Source: Paenibacillus elgii NBRC 100335
GTDB taxonomy: Bacteria > Bacillota > Bacilli > Paenibacillales > NBRC-103111
DNA: 64,000 bases
Assembly: GCF_004000865.1 (NCBI RefSeq)
Contig: NZ_BIMB01000010.1
Location: forward strand, 1 to 64,000
Reading direction: 5' to 3'
The position numbers and the translations under genes were made by a program. Positions 9,655 through 19,524 of the stretch are shown here, piece after piece. Each line of letters opens with the position of its first letter. The first letter of the stretch is position 1. Below the pieces are notes generated by a model. It ran no database searches and was not told the DNA's origin. It worked only from the letters and a program-made list of their open reading frames with translations.

Positions 9655-10839
9655 ATGAGAGAAGCTGTAATCGTATCGGTCGCCCGCACCGCGGTCGGCA
9701 AAGCGAAAAAAGGTCGTTTGGCCCAAACGCGGGCGGAGGATATGGGCAAGGCCGTGCTCGAAGCCGCCGTGGAGCGGGCGCCCGGTCTGAAAAAAGAGGA
9801 TGTCGAAGATATCATCATCGGCTGCGCGATGCCGGAAGGCGAGCAGGGGCTTAACTTTGCCCGCATCATGTCGCTCTATGCCGGTTTTCCGGTGACTGTG
9901 CCGGCGCTCACGATCAACCGGTTTTGCTCGTCCGGCCTGCAATCGATCGCCTTTGCGGCGGAACGGATTATGCTCGGTTCGTCTGACGTGATCGTTGCCG
10001 GCGGCGTCGAGAGCATGAGCCACGTGCCGATGACCGGATTCAAGCTGTCGCCGAATCCGAAGATCGTGGAACAAATGCCGGAGGTCTATATCGGCATGGG
10101 CCATACGGCCGAAAATGTCGCCGATCGGTTCGGCATTTCCCGTGAGGATCAGGACCGGTTCTCCGCGCGTTCCCACGAAAAAGCGGCGGCTGCGATCCGC
10201 GACGGGAAATTCCGCGACGAAATCGTTCCGCTGCAGACGCAATGGACGCAGGTGGACGACAGCGGGAAGGTCAAGAGCGAGTCGTTCGCGTTCGATACGG
10301 ACGAAGGTGTTCGCGCCGAGACGACGGCCCAGGTGCTGGGCAAGCTGAAGCCGTCCTTCAAGCTGAACGGCACGGTGACGGCGGGCAACTCGTCCCAAAT
10401 GAGCGACGGTGCGGCCGCTGCCGTGCTGATGAGCAAGGAGCGCGCGGAAGCGCTCGGCTTGAAGCCGCTTGCGACGTTCCGTTCGTTCGCACTGGCTGGG
10501 GTGGACCCAGAATTTATGGGTGTCGGGCCGGTGGAGGCGATTCCGAAAGCGCTCCGGATGGCCGGCCTTTCGATCGGCGATGTCGATTTGTTTGAAATCA
10601 ACGAGGCGTTCGCCTCCCAATGCGTGCATATCATTCGCGAGCTTGGCCTGGACGAAGAGAAGGTCAATGTGAACGGCGGCGCGATCGCACTCGGCCATCC
10701 GCTCGGATGCACGGGCACGAAGCTGACTACGACGCTGATTCACGAGCTGCGCCGTCGGGGCGGCGGCATCGGTGTCGTCTCGATGTGCATCGGTGGCGGC
10801 ATGGGCGCGGCCGGTGTGTTCGAGGTTCATGCAGGTTAA
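9655..10839 (+). CDS. fadA: Acetyl-CoA acyltransferase (thiolase) FadA
   Basis: 394 residues from the ATG of [16 protein letters not shown], preceded by GAGAGGTGA. Thiolase hallmarks are the nucleophilic Cys in [10 protein letters not shown] (about 91), the [14 protein letters not shown] histidine motif and the second catalytic Cys in [10 protein letters not shown] near the C-terminus. It cleaves 3-ketoacyl-CoA to acetyl-CoA. Central gene of fadNAE. Confidence 0.96.
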   Translation: MREAVIVSVARTAVGKAKKGRLAQTRAEDMGKAVLEAAVERAPGLKKEDVEDIIIGCAMPEGEQGLNFARIMSLYAGFPVTVPALTINRFCSSGLQSIAFAAERIMLGSSDVIVAGGVESMSHVPMTGFKLSPNPKIVEQMPEVYIGMGHTAENVADRFGISREDQDRFSARSHEKAAAAIRDGKFRDEIVPLQTQWTQVDDSGKVKSESFAFDTDEGVRAETTAQVLGKLKPSFKLNGTVTAGNSSQMSDGAAAAVLMSKERAEALGLKPLATFRSFALAGVDPEFMGVGPVEAIPKALRMAGLSIGDVDLFEINEAFASQCVHIIRELGLDEEKVNVNGGAIALGHPLGCTGTKLTTTLIHELRRRGGGIGVVSMCIGGGMGAAGVFEVHAG

Positions 10840-10874
10840 ACGATAATCCAAATAAACGAAGGAGAGATTCGGAC

Positions 10875-12656
10875 ATGAGCAAAATGATGAGCAAAGTGGT
10901 CGGCGGAAGCTTTATTATCGAAGATATCGATTTTACCCGGGTCGTGACCCCGGAGGACTTTACGGAAGAGCATCGCATGATCGCGCAGACGACGGAAGAC
11001 TTCGTCGCCGGCGACATCGCTCCGCACGACGAAGAGATCGAGAAGCTCGATTACGAGTTGTCCGTAAAAATGCTGCGCAAGGCCGGAGAGCTCGGCCTGC
11101 TCGGCGCGGACGTGCCGGAGGCGTACGGCGGTCTCGGCCTTGACAAGGTCAGCTCGACGCTGATCAACGAGCGGCTGACCAAGGCTTCTGCCTTCGCGCT
11201 GACCGTAGGCGCGCACGTCGGGATCGGCACGCTGCCGATCGTGTATTTCGGCACCGAAGAGCAGAAGAAAAAATATTTGCCGCTGCTTGCGACCGGCCAG
11301 AAAGTCGCCGCCTACTGCCTGACGGAGCCTTCCTCCGGCTCCGACGCGCTGGGCGCCAAGGCGACGGCGGTATTGTCCGAAGACGGCACCCATTATATCC
11401 TTAATGGTACGAAGCAGTTTATTACGAACGCGGGCTTTGCCGACGTGTTCATTGTGTACGCAAAAGTGAACGGAACCGACTTCAGCACATTCATCGTCGA
11501 ACGGACGATGGAAGGCGTAAGCATCGGACCGGAAGAGAAGAAGATGGGCATCAAAGGCTCGTCCACGTGCCCACTCATTCTGGAAGACGTGAAAGTGCCG
11601 GTGGAAAATCTGCTGTGGGAGGTTGGCAAGGGCCACCTGATCGCCTTCAACATTCTGAACATCGGCCGCTTCAAGCTTGCCGCAGGCTGCGTCGGAGCCG
11701 CCAAGGATGCGATTGAGCTTTCGGCGAAGTATGCCAACGAGCGGACACAGTTCGGACGCAAAATTTCGTCCTTCCCGCTCATCGGAGCCAAGCTGGCCGA
11801 CATGAACATCCGCACGTACGTGCTGGAAAGTATGGCGTACCGGACCGCAGGCTTGTTCGACGAAGGCTTGAGCGAAGTCGATCACGGCAGCGCCAACGTC
11901 GGACAGCAATCGGCCAAAGCGATCGCCGAGTATGCGCTCGAATGCTCGATCAACAAAGTGTTCGGCTCCGAAACGCTGGACTTCGTGGCCGACGAGGGCG
12001 TGCAAATTCACGGCGGCTACGGGTTTACCCAGGAATACCGGATCGAGCGCATTTACCGGGATTCCCGCATTAACCGCATTTTCGAAGGTACGAACGAAAT
12101 CAACCGGCTTCTGATCCCCGGAACGCTGATCAAGCGCGCCATGAAGGGGGAGCTGCCTTTGATGCAAAAAGCGATGGGACTGCAATCCGAGCTGCTGTCT
12201 CTGGTACCGGGACAGACGTTCGAAGGAACGCTGGAGCAGGAGAACCACCTGCTGGCCATGGCAAAAAAAATATTTCTTATGGTCGGTGCGCAAGCGGTGC
12301 AAAAATATCAAACGAAGCTGGACCAGGAGCAGGAAATTTTGAGCCATCTGGCCGACATCATGATTTCCGTCTTCGCAATGGAAAGCGCACTGCTGCGCAC
12401 GAAGAAGCAGATCGCCACAGGCGGCGAAGGCAAAGCCCTGAATGCCACGGACATGACGACCGTATTCGTTCACGAATCGTTCGCGCGGATTGAGGAATGG
12501 GCGAAAGAAGCGCTGGCCGCAATGGAATCCGGCGACATGCTGCGCACCCAATTGTCCGTCCTGAAAAAACTGACCCGCAAAACGCCGATCAATGCAATCG
12601 AGATCAAGCGCGAGATCGCTTCTCGTGTCATCGAAGCCGAAAAATACGTGGTTTAA
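10875..12656 (+). CDS. fadE: Acyl-CoA dehydrogenase FadE
   Basis: 593 residues, matching Bacillus FadE, which is longer than ordinary acyl-CoA dehydrogenases because of a C-terminal helical extension (about 400-593). The ATG follows GGAGAG by 8 nt. Family motifs are visible: AYCLTEPSSGSDA (FAD/substrate loop), VQIHGGYGFTQEYRIERIYRDSR and the FEGTNEINR segment. It catalyses the first oxidation of acyl-CoA and donates electrons to EtfAB. The 35-nt spacing to fadA indicates co-transcription. Confidence 0.95.
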   Translation: MSKMMSKVVGGSFIIEDIDFTRVVTPEDFTEEHRMIAQTTEDFVAGDIAPHDEEIEKLDYELSVKMLRKAGELGLLGADVPEAYGGLGLDKVSSTLINERLTKASAFALTVGAHVGIGTLPIVYFGTEEQKKKYLPLLATGQKVAAYCLTEPSSGSDALGAKATAVLSEDGTHYILNGTKQFITNAGFADVFIVYAKVNGTDFSTFIVERTMEGVSIGPEEKKMGIKGSSTCPLILEDVKVPVENLLWEVGKGHLIAFNILNIGRFKLAAGCVGAAKDAIELSAKYANERTQFGRKISSFPLIGAKLADMNIRTYVLESMAYRTAGLFDEGLSEVDHGSANVGQQSAKAIAEYALECSINKVFGSETLDFVADEGVQIHGGYGFTQEYRIERIYRDSRINRIFEGTNEINRLLIPGTLIKRAMKGELPLMQKAMGLQSELLSLVPGQTFEGTLEQENHLLAMAKKIFLMVGAQAVQKYQTKLDQEQEILSHLADIMISVFAMESALLRTKKQIATGGEGKALNATDMTTVFVHESFARIEEWAKEALAAMESGDMLRTQLSVLKKLTRKTPINAIEIKREIASRVIEAEKYVV

Positions 12657-12686
12657 GCTGAAACCTGACAAATGGGGTGGTCGAAC

Positions 12687-14369
12687 TTGTCCGACAAGCC
12701 ATGGTTAAGACATTATCCTGTCGAAGTGCCATCGACCTGCGAATACCCGAAGCAAAACTTAGCGCATTTTTTGGTACAAACGGCTTCGGACTATCCGAAC
12801 CATACGGCCTTATACTTTTTGGGTAAAAAAATAACGTATCGTCAATTGCTTCATTCCGCTTACCGCTTTGCGAACGCCCTTGCGAATCTGGGCGTTCGCA
12901 AGGGGGACCGGGTCGCGGTGATGCTGCCCAACTGCCCGCAGGCGGTGATTGCCTATTACGGGACGCTGCTCATGGGCGGCATCGTCGTCATGACCAATCC
13001 GATGTATATGCCGCGGGAGCTGGAGTACCAGATGAAGGACTCCGGCGCCCATGTGATCGTTACGCTCGATCTATTGTACGAGCGCGTCGCGAAGGTGGTC
13101 CCGCTGACCGGGATCAAGCATGTGATTGTTACTTCCATCAAAGATTATCTTCCTTTTCCCAAGAACGTGCTTTATCCGTTAAAGGCCAAGAAAGACAATT
13201 TGAAGCGCGACGTTGTCTACGGAAACGGCGTCGCTTCGTTTATGGAGCTGCTGGAGCAGGCGACGGCAACGCCGCACGAGGCGAATGTTGATGCCGACCG
13301 CGATCTGGCGCTGCTTCAGTATACCGGCGGCACGACCGGCATTCCGAAGGGTGTCATGCTGACGCATACGAATCTGATCGCCAATACGATGCAGAGCAGG
13401 CTTTGGTCGTACCGCTCGCAAATTGCGAAAGAAACGTATTTGGCGGTCCTGCCTTTTTTTCATGTGTTCGGGATGACAGTGCTGCTGAATCAAGCTGTGT
13501 ATACGGCGGGCACTTTGATTTTGATTCCCCGCTACGAGGTGAATCAAGTGCTGCAAACGATCGACAAGCTGAAGCCGACCGTTTTTCCCGGTGCGCCGAC
13601 GATGTATATTTCGCTCATCCATCATCAGAACATCAAGCGCTTCGACTTGTCGTCCATTCGGTTCTGTATCAGCGGTTCGGCATCTTTGCCGCTGGAAGTG
13701 CAGGAATCGTTCGAATCGATTACGGGCGGCAAGCTGATCGAAGGGTACGGCTTGACCGAAGCGTCCCCCGTGACGCATGCCAACAACATTTGGGAGAGGC
13801 GCAAGCTGGGCTCGATCGGGATTCCGTTCCCCGATACGGATGCCCGGATCGTGAACCCGGAGACGGGCGAGGAAATGCGGGTCGGCGAAATTGGAGAGCT
13901 GACGGTCCGCGGTCCGCAAGTCATGAAGGGCTATTGGAATAAGCCGGAGGAAACCGCGAAAATATTGAAGGACGGCTGGCTCTATACGGGCGACTTGGCC
14001 CGGATGGACGAGGAAGGGTACTTTTACATTTTGGACCGGCGCAAGGACATGATTATTGCGAGCGGTTACAATATTTATCCGCGCGAGGTCGAAGAAGTAT
14101 TGTACGAGCATCCTGATGTCGAGGAGGCGGTCGTCGCAGGAATCATCGACACCTACCGCGGAGAAACGGTCAAGGCATATATCGTGCTGAAGCCGGGGGC
14201 GAAGGGCGATGCTGATGCGTTCAAGGCTTGGTGCAAGGAGCGGCTTGCGGCGTACAAAGTGCCGAAGCAGTACGAGTTCCGGGACAGCTTGCCGAAAACG
14301 ATGGTCGGGAAAGTGCTTCGCCACAAGCTGGCGGAGGAAGAAGCGGAGAAGCTCAAGAAAAACGGCTAG
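12687..14369 (+). CDS. lcfA: Long-chain fatty acid-CoA ligase
   Basis: About 560 residues of the ANL adenylate-forming family: P-loop YTGGTTGIPKGV (about 212), GYGLTEASPVTH, and the hinge region WLYTGDLARMDEEGYFYILDRRKDMI; the catalytic Lys is in the C-terminal PKTMVGKVLR. It activates fatty acids for the fad enzymes. I chose the TTG at 12687 because GGGGTGG lies 6 nt before it; the in-frame ATG at 12672 has no visible ribosome site. It follows fadE by about 30 nt. Confidence 0.9.
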   Translation: MSDKPWLRHYPVEVPSTCEYPKQNLAHFLVQTASDYPNHTALYFLGKKITYRQLLHSAYRFANALANLGVRKGDRVAVMLPNCPQAVIAYYGTLLMGGIVVMTNPMYMPRELEYQMKDSGAHVIVTLDLLYERVAKVVPLTGIKHVIVTSIKDYLPFPKNVLYPLKAKKDNLKRDVVYGNGVASFMELLEQATATPHEANVDADRDLALLQYTGGTTGIPKGVMLTHTNLIANTMQSRLWSYRSQIAKETYLAVLPFFHVFGMTVLLNQAVYTAGTLILIPRYEVNQVLQTIDKLKPTVFPGAPTMYISLIHHQNIKRFDLSSIRFCISGSASLPLEVQESFESITGGKLIEGYGLTEASPVTHANNIWERRKLGSIGIPFPDTDARIVNPETGEEMRVGEIGELTVRGPQVMKGYWNKPEETAKILKDGWLYTGDLARMDEEGYFYILDRRKDMIIASGYNIYPREVEEVLYEHPDVEEAVVAGIIDTYRGETVKAYIVLKPGAKGDADAFKAWCKERLAAYKVPKQYEFRDSLPKTMVGKVLRHKLAEEEAEKLKKNG

Positions 14370-14403
14370 GACGCTTACATTTTTATTTCCGGGAGGGCCT
14401 GGT

Positions 14404-14829
14404 ATGGACAATCAAGCATCGGCATTTATCAAACGCCTGGAACAAGCGGCACGCGGATCGTTCTGGGAACATATCGGAGCCCGGATCGATACGTTCGCTC
14501 CGGATCGGGCGACCGTGTCGCTGAGCATCCAGCCGCATCATCATAATCTGATCGGCATCGTGCACGGCGGCGTTCACGCTACGCTGCTCGACTCCGCCAT
14601 GGGGCTTGTCGCCATGGCTGCGAAGCCGAATGAGAACGTCGTCACGACGAACCTGAATCTGCATTATATGGCCCCGATCGCCAAGGGGGAGATGAAAGTC
14701 ACAGCCGAGATCATACACAGCTCCGGGCGCATGATCACCGCGCAAGGGCATGTGTATGACGAAGAAGGACAGCTATGCGCTTTCGGCACGGGAACGTTCC
14801 GTATCGTCGAATGGCGGGGGACCCAATAA
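14404..14829 (+). CDS. PaaI-family hotdog thioesterase
   Basis: 141 residues with a single hotdog fold. The segment NLIGIVHGGVHATLLDSAMGLVA carries the HGG motif typical of PaaI/phenylacetyl-CoA-type thioesterases, and TTNLNLHYMAPIAKGEMKVTA is the following core strand. GGGAGGGCC precedes the ATG. Sitting between lcfA and an SCP2 gene, it may hydrolyse stalled acyl-CoA intermediates; the substrate is not known. Confidence 0.85.
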   Translation: MDNQASAFIKRLEQAARGSFWEHIGARIDTFAPDRATVSLSIQPHHHNLIGIVHGGVHATLLDSAMGLVAMAAKPNENVVTTNLNLHYMAPIAKGEMKVTAEIIHSSGRMITAQGHVYDEEGQLCAFGTGTFRIVEWRGTQ

Positions 14830-14882
14830 ACCGGAGTGAGACAGGGCGTTATCATTTGGGAGGAAGGAGGGAAGGACGGCAA

Positions 14883-15203
14883 ATGACGGTCAAGGAAAGC
14901 TTACAGGAGTTGGTGGAGCGGATGCAGGCGAATCCGGAGCCGATCCGGCCGCTTCATTACGTGTATCAGTTCGACCTGGAGGAAAACGAGCCGTTTCAGG
15001 TCCGCTTCGATTCCGGCACCGTCGAAGTGCTGGAAGGAACGCCCCATCCGGCCGACTGCACGCTTAAGCTGTCGGCGTCCAATTTCGTTAAGCTGCTGCG
15101 CAACGATTTGAACACGACGATGGCGTTCATGCTCGGCTCGCTCAAAGTGGACGGGCGTGTCGGCCTGGCTTTGAAGCTTCAGGAAATTTTGAAGGCGTAT
15201 TGA
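14883..15203 (+). CDS. SCP2 sterol-carrier domain protein
   Basis: 106 residues, a stand-alone SCP2 lipid-binding domain: YQFDLEENEPFQVRFDSG, then CTLKLSASNFVKLLRNDLNTTMAFMLGSLKVDG, the classic SCP2 C-terminal half. A strong GGAGGAAGGAGGG ribosome site precedes the ATG. Last gene of the fad operon; probably binds or shuttles acyl-CoA or fatty acids in the cytoplasm. Confidence 0.88.
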   Translation: MTVKESLQELVERMQANPEPIRPLHYVYQFDLEENEPFQVRFDSGTVEVLEGTPHPADCTLKLSASNFVKLLRNDLNTTMAFMLGSLKVDGRVGLALKLQEILKAY

Positions 15204-15210
15204 ATCGGCG

Positions 15211-15241
15211 GCCGCCCCCGGCATTTGTACCGGGAGGCGGC
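15211..15241 (+). terminator. Terminator after the fad operon
   Basis: GC-rich hairpin: GCCGCCCCCGG pairs with CCGGGAGGCGGC around an 8-nt loop, followed by CTTTCGTT. The T tract is weak. It stands between the rightward fad operon and the convergent bceB-like gene. Confidence 0.55.
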
Positions 15242-15265
15242 TTTCGTTCGTTCGTCGGGCATTCG

Positions 15266-17185
15266 TCAAACCATCATTCTTTTCAGACGGTGCAAATAGC
15301 GGGAGCGGACCAGGAAAAAATATACAGTCTGGGCGCCCAGAAACGCCGCCGAGACAATGAAAACGGGCTTGTATACGGAATAAACGTACATTGTGCCGAG
15401 AACGGGCCGCATCACGATCAGCGTCTGCACGGTGGAAATCACGATAGGAATAAAGAACAGCAAACCGATCTGCAGCGTGGCCGACGTTCGCATCTCCGAA
15501 GCGCTCAGTCCGATCTTGGAAAGCGCATGATACATTTTGCTGTCCGCTGCAAGCTCGGTATGCAGCTTAAAATACAGAAAGCTGGCGGACGACACGGAGA
15601 ACAGGAAGGCGATGAAAATCCCGATGAAGCTGAATAAGACCGTCGCCTGCTTTAAGCTTAGATAGCTCCAGATCCGGATGGAAAAAGAGTTCGAGCTTCC
15701 ATGCGGCTCACGATTTTGTTGCAGCCGTTCCTTCAGCTTGGCTCCGATGACGGCCTCGGGACTGTCCGTTCCGGGAGGAGTGCCGTTGTTCCACTCCGGC
15801 ACATGATACACAAAAAGGACGCTGCTCTTGGCATCCCCCTGTATCGTGCGATACGAATTGTCATTCACGACCACAATGCTTGCCCAGCTCATGAACGGTA
15901 AAGCTTCGCGCTCGAAAACTTTCGTAACGGATACCGTATGACCGGAATCGAGCGTGATTTTGTCTCCTGGGGCCATATGGCCGTGCGACGGTTGGGCCGG
16001 GCCGCTTATCAGGATAGCTTCTCCGCTGCCCGGCGCCGCTTCCGGGAGATTCATCGCAGCCGCGATCGGATTGAAGCGGCTTGCGGCGATGATTTCGACG
16101 GAAGGAACCGCGTCGTGAACCGTTCGCCGGTAAAGGTTCTCCACCTTAACGGACCGGTATGACACTCTCTCCCTGTCCAGCAGTTCGTTAATTGCCGCCA
16201 GCTCTTGTTCCGTATGCCGCTCGTCGAAGCTGTAGTATTCGATGGCAAAAGGATTGTTTTCGTATTCCTTCCAATTCGTTTCGCCGACGGCCAGCACAAA
16301 GCTTGCGCTCATACTGGCGATGGAGGTGACTACCGTGACAAGAAACAAAATCCGCGCGTTATCTTTCATCTTATAGGCCAATTCCGATACCCAGAGCAGG
16401 CTCGTCCCTCGCCATAAAGCCTTGCGGCTTCGCTTCAACAATCGGATGACGAGCACCGAGAGCTGAGAATAAAAAAAGTAGGTGCCCGCGATCCCTGTCG
16501 CCGCAGCAAGAAGAACGAGCTTGGGGGACAGCTTTCCCCCATAAAGCGCCAGGAAGCCGACGGCAATCAGCACCGCCCCTGTCATTGTGAAGAAGAGCGA
16601 AGTTCTCGGCTCTTTTTTCGGTTGATGACTGCCTTGCAGCAGCTCCGCGACGTTTCTTTTGCGGATGAAAAATAAAGTAAACAGCGAGATGCCCGTGAAC
16701 AGCAGCAAAAAAGAAACGGTGGTAAGCCATATCGCACCTGCAGGCCAATAAAAAGGAAGCTCCGGGATCTCCATCATCTTGGTGCCGCACAGCAGGAACA
16801 GCTTGGACAGAAGCAGTCCCCCGGCGATCCCGGTGACGATGGAACCGGCGCCGATCAGCAGGTTTTCCATAAAGACGAGCCGGTTGATCTGGCTTGATGT
16901 AGCGCCCAACAGAAGCAGCAGTCCGAATTCCCGCTGGCGGGATTTCAAAAACATGCCGATCGAATACAGCACGAAGAAGATGGCGAAGACGAAGATGACG
17001 CCCTCGGAAATTTGCAGAACCGCGCGCTTGAGCGGTCCCATCGGAAGCTGCTCGATGTCGGGATGGTAGACGAAGACGGCGAACGAGAAAAAAATCATCA
17101 CCATAAAGGCACTGCTTAGAAAATAGGCGAAGTAAGCCCGCGCGTTGCGCTTGACATTATTAAACGCGAATTGAGGAAAGCTCAT
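15266..17185 (-). CDS. bceB: BceB-like ABC transporter permease (antimicrobial peptide detoxification)
   Basis: 639 residues from the ATG of MSFPQFAFNNVKRNARAYF, the length and start typical of BceB/YtsD permeases. About ten membrane helices with two FtsX domains; the region around 290-500 is a large outside-facing domain (LAINELLDRERVSYRSVKVE and after). With BceA it would free cell-wall targets from peptide antibiotics such as bacitracin and help signal to a BceS-type kinase. It overlaps bceA by 26 nt and ends the five-gene leftward operon. Confidence 0.85.
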   Translation of the reverse strand: MSFPQFAFNNVKRNARAYFAYFLSSAFMVMIFFSFAVFVYHPDIEQLPMGPLKRAVLQISEGVIFVFAIFFVLYSIGMFLKSRQREFGLLLLLGATSSQINRLVFMENLLIGAGSIVTGIAGGLLLSKLFLLCGTKMMEIPELPFYWPAGAIWLTTVSFLLLFTGISLFTLFFIRKRNVAELLQGSHQPKKEPRTSLFFTMTGAVLIAVGFLALYGGKLSPKLVLLAAATGIAGTYFFYSQLSVLVIRLLKRSRKALWRGTSLLWVSELAYKMKDNARILFLVTVVTSIASMSASFVLAVGETNWKEYENNPFAIEYYSFDERHTEQELAAINELLDRERVSYRSVKVENLYRRTVHDAVPSVEIIAASRFNPIAAAMNLPEAAPGSGEAILISGPAQPSHGHMAPGDKITLDSGHTVSVTKVFEREALPFMSWASIVVVNDNSYRTIQGDAKSSVLFVYHVPEWNNGTPPGTDSPEAVIGAKLKERLQQNREPHGSSNSFSIRIWSYLSLKQATVLFSFIGIFIAFLFSVSSASFLYFKLHTELAADSKMYHALSKIGLSASEMRTSATLQIGLLFFIPIVISTVQTLIVMRPVLGTMYVYSVYKPVFIVSAAFLGAQTVYFFLVRSRYLHRLKRMMV

Positions 17186-17930
17186 GCGTATGACCTCCCC
17201 AGAAGGACAGCGTGTCGATGATCTTTTGAAAAAACGTTTGCCGATTGTCACCCTGGTGAATTTCGGCCGCCAGCCGCCCGTCCTTAATAAAGACGATCCG
17301 GCTGCAGTAGCTGGCGGCAACCGGGTCGTGCGTCACGAGCATGATGGTGGTCTGCTCGTGACGGTTAATGCTTTCCAACGATTCCATGACGATGCGGGAG
17401 GCGTTAGAGTCGAGCGACCCCGTAGGCTCGTCGGCCAGCAGCAGCACCGGTGACGTGACAATTGCCCGGGCAATAGCGGTGCGCTGGCGCTGGCCACCCG
17501 AAATTTCATAGGGTCGTTTGTTCAAAAATTCACTAAGGTTCAGCCGGTCGCCGACCTGCTTCAGTCTGGCTTCCATCTCGGCGAGCGGCTTATTGTCGAG
17601 CGTCAGGGGCAGCACGATATTTTCCGCAATCGTCAAAGTGTCTAGCAGGTTAAAATCCTGAAAGACGAATCCGAGCTGCCTCCGCCGGAATACCGCCAAT
17701 TCGTCTCTCTTCATTTGATAAGGGTCTGTGCCGTTGATCAGAATTGTCCCCGAGCTTGGCGTGCCTATGGTCGACACCATATGGAGCAGCGTTGTTTTCC
17801 CGCTGCCGGAAGGTCCCATAATGCCGACGAATTCCCCCTTTTCAATGGTCAGGTGAATGTCGGTGAGGGCCTGTGTGGCGATATGGCCAGGGTATGTTTT
17901 GTTTAGTCCGTTTACATAAACCATGCTCAT
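17160..17930 (-). CDS. bceA: BceA-like ABC transporter ATPase
   Basis: 256 residues. Walker A GPSGSGKTT, Q-loop in FVFQDFNLLDTLTIAENI, signature ISGGQRQRTAIARA and Walker B LLLADEPTGSLD are intact; the sequence is of the MacB/BceA type. The ATG is preceded by AAGGGGAT. It powers the adjacent BceB-like permease and follows a separate permease gene by 20 nt, so it is co-transcribed with a second ABC transporter. Confidence 0.88.
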   Translation of the reverse strand: MSMVYVNGLNKTYPGHIATQALTDIHLTIEKGEFVGIMGPSGSGKTTLLHMVSTIGTPSSGTILINGTDPYQMKRDELAVFRRRQLGFVFQDFNLLDTLTIAENIVLPLTLDNKPLAEMEARLKQVGDRLNLSEFLNKRPYEISGGQRQRTAIARAIVTSPVLLLADEPTGSLDSNASRIVMESLESINRHEQTTIMLVTHDPVAASYCSRIVFIKDGRLAAEIHQGDNRQTFFQKIIDTLSFWGGHTHELSSIRV

Positions 17931-17950
17931 TTCATACGATCCCCTTGGCT

Positions 17951-18715
17951 TTAAACGATTTTTCTCTGCCATCGCAGTAGGCTGACTGCCGCAAAAGCAG
18001 CCATCGACCCGAGCAAGTAAAACCAAAATTTCGGCGAACCGTCCGGACTGAGAGCCCTAACGATTGGGTAAAACGGGTCGAAATAAATCGAGAGCTCATT
18101 GACCGCGTAGATCATGGCTATCGAACCGACGAAGAGAACGATAAAGGCGACCAGCGGCCTGGGCACGAACTGGCATACCATGCTGCACATCAGAAGCTTC
18201 GCCAGACAGACGAGCGCAAACAGCAAGTAAAACGCCACGGTGTACCACAAGGCCTCTGCCGAGCCCACGGGCTCCGTTGCCCCGTATTTTACGAGAGTTT
18301 CGCTATGCGGAAAGAACAGGCGGGCGCAAACGATCGAGATGAAGCAGGTGGCTCCGACAAAAATCAGAACCGTCGCAGCCAGCGCCAGCAGCTTTGCAAG
18401 CCAGAGCTGAAAGCGGCTGTAGGCCCGCAGCATGTAGAGCCGGTACGCTCCCGAAAAAGTCTCGCCGCCCAAATGGTCCACGAACAGGATCGGGAAAATC
18501 GCCAGAACGAGTAGCAAAGAGATCCCTTCCATCGCGAACCAAGGCGTATTTAAGTCATGCAGCAGCTCGCGCCCTCCGAAGCGGTAATCGCCCCATCCGC
18601 TGCTGTACAGCATACTCGTATTGAAGATCCATAGCAGCCAATAAATACCGCCCAGAACGAGCATCTGTTTTCGTTTCCAGATTCGTTCCATTTCGCTAAG
18701 CCATAATCCGAACAT
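17951..18715 (-). CDS. ABC-2 type permease, lantibiotic-immunity-like
   Basis: 254-residue membrane protein with about six hydrophobic segments (about 18-36, 62-80, 105-128, 150-175, 183-203 and 232-248). It begins MFGLWLSEMERIWKRKQ, the inside-start pattern of LanE/LanG or BcrB-type permeases. It lies 17 nt after a second permease gene and just after a BcrA-type ATPase gene, so the three probably make one peptide-exporting ABC transporter. The substrate is not shown by the sequence. Confidence 0.75.
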   Translation of the reverse strand: MFGLWLSEMERIWKRKQMLVLGGIYWLLWIFNTSMLYSSGWGDYRFGGRELLHDLNTPWFAMEGISLLLVLAIFPILFVDHLGGETFSGAYRLYMLRAYSRFQLWLAKLLALAATVLIFVGATCFISIVCARLFFPHSETLVKYGATEPVGSAEALWYTVAFYLLFALVCLAKLLMCSMVCQFVPRPLVAFIVLFVGSIAMIYAVNELSIYFDPFYPIVRALSPDGSPKFWFYLLGSMAAFAAVSLLRWQRKIV

Positions 18716-18732
18716 GCGATATCCTCCTTAGT

Positions 18733-19524
18733 TTAATACATATAATCCTCTGCGACAAAGCGGCGATAAGCGATGGCGCTGCATATCACCGCATGCAATA
18801 GCAATAGGGTGGGAATGGCCCAAATTACGGATGCGTTCCCGGATAATGCTTCGTTTAATCCGGTATGCTGCATGTAGGGAATCCATACATAAGCGAGCAG
18901 GTCGCGCACATAGGGCCAAGCCGCAAACAACGAAGCGACTTTCAAATACAGGCCGTCAAACAAGAGCGATACCAAAATATACGTCATGCATACACCCAGG
19001 GCAATCGTCACATTCCTGCTGTACATCGCGATAAAAGAGAAGAGGCAGCTAATTCCGGCCAGAGTGGCGTAGGCGAGCAGATAGTACACAGCCGCGTTGC
19101 CGATCAAGGGCCAGAACCGGCCGGCTTCCTCTTGCGGAAAGCGAAGCATGCCGACCGCCGCCAAGGAGATTCCCAAAACGAGCAGCAAAAGCAGGATGGA
19201 GGCTTGGAGGACGAACAGCTTGCTAAAAAAGATTTGCCCTCTGGAAAACCGGCGTAAAAATAGAAGGCGCAGCTGTCCGCTTCGAAACGGCTCCGTATAG
19301 ACGGCAGCCACAAGCGCTGCGACGGCAATATTGCACGGCAAAAACAGCATTTCGCGAAGCCCTTGAAACAGAAATAAAACGGATGATATGCTGCTGCCTA
19401 ACGAGCTTATCCATAAAAAATAGCTTCCTTGCAAATAGGCAAGGAAGGGGGCGGCGAGGACGACTAACCAAAGCCATCTTTGGCTCCACAATCGGGTAAA
19501 TTCGCTGTAGATCAATGGCCTCAT
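18733..19524 (-). CDS. ABC-2 type permease, lantibiotic-immunity-like
   Basis: 263 residues from MRPLIYSEFTRLWSQRW, with about six membrane segments and a start similar to its downstream neighbour, as expected of paralogous LanE/LanG subunits. The ATG overlaps the TGA of the upstream ATPase gene (ATGA), strong evidence for translational coupling. Predicted membrane half of the same exporter. Confidence 0.75.
   Translation of the reverse strand: MRPLIYSEFTRLWSQRWLWLVVLAAPFLAYLQGSYFLWISSLGSSISSVLFLFQGLREMLFLPCNIAVAALVAAVYTEPFRSGQLRLLFLRRFSRGQIFFSKLFVLQASILLLLLVLGISLAAVGMLRFPQEEAGRFWPLIGNAAVYYLLAYATLAGISCLFSFIAMYSRNVTIALGVCMTYILVSLLFDGLYLKVASLFAAWPYVRDLLAYVWIPYMQHTGLNEALSGNASVIWAIPTLLLLHAVICSAIAYRRFVAEDYMY

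Noticed and set aside
10836-12671. Minus-strand frame of 611 codons opposite fadE
   Set aside because: Same effect; no ribosome site, no family motifs, and fadE is unambiguous.
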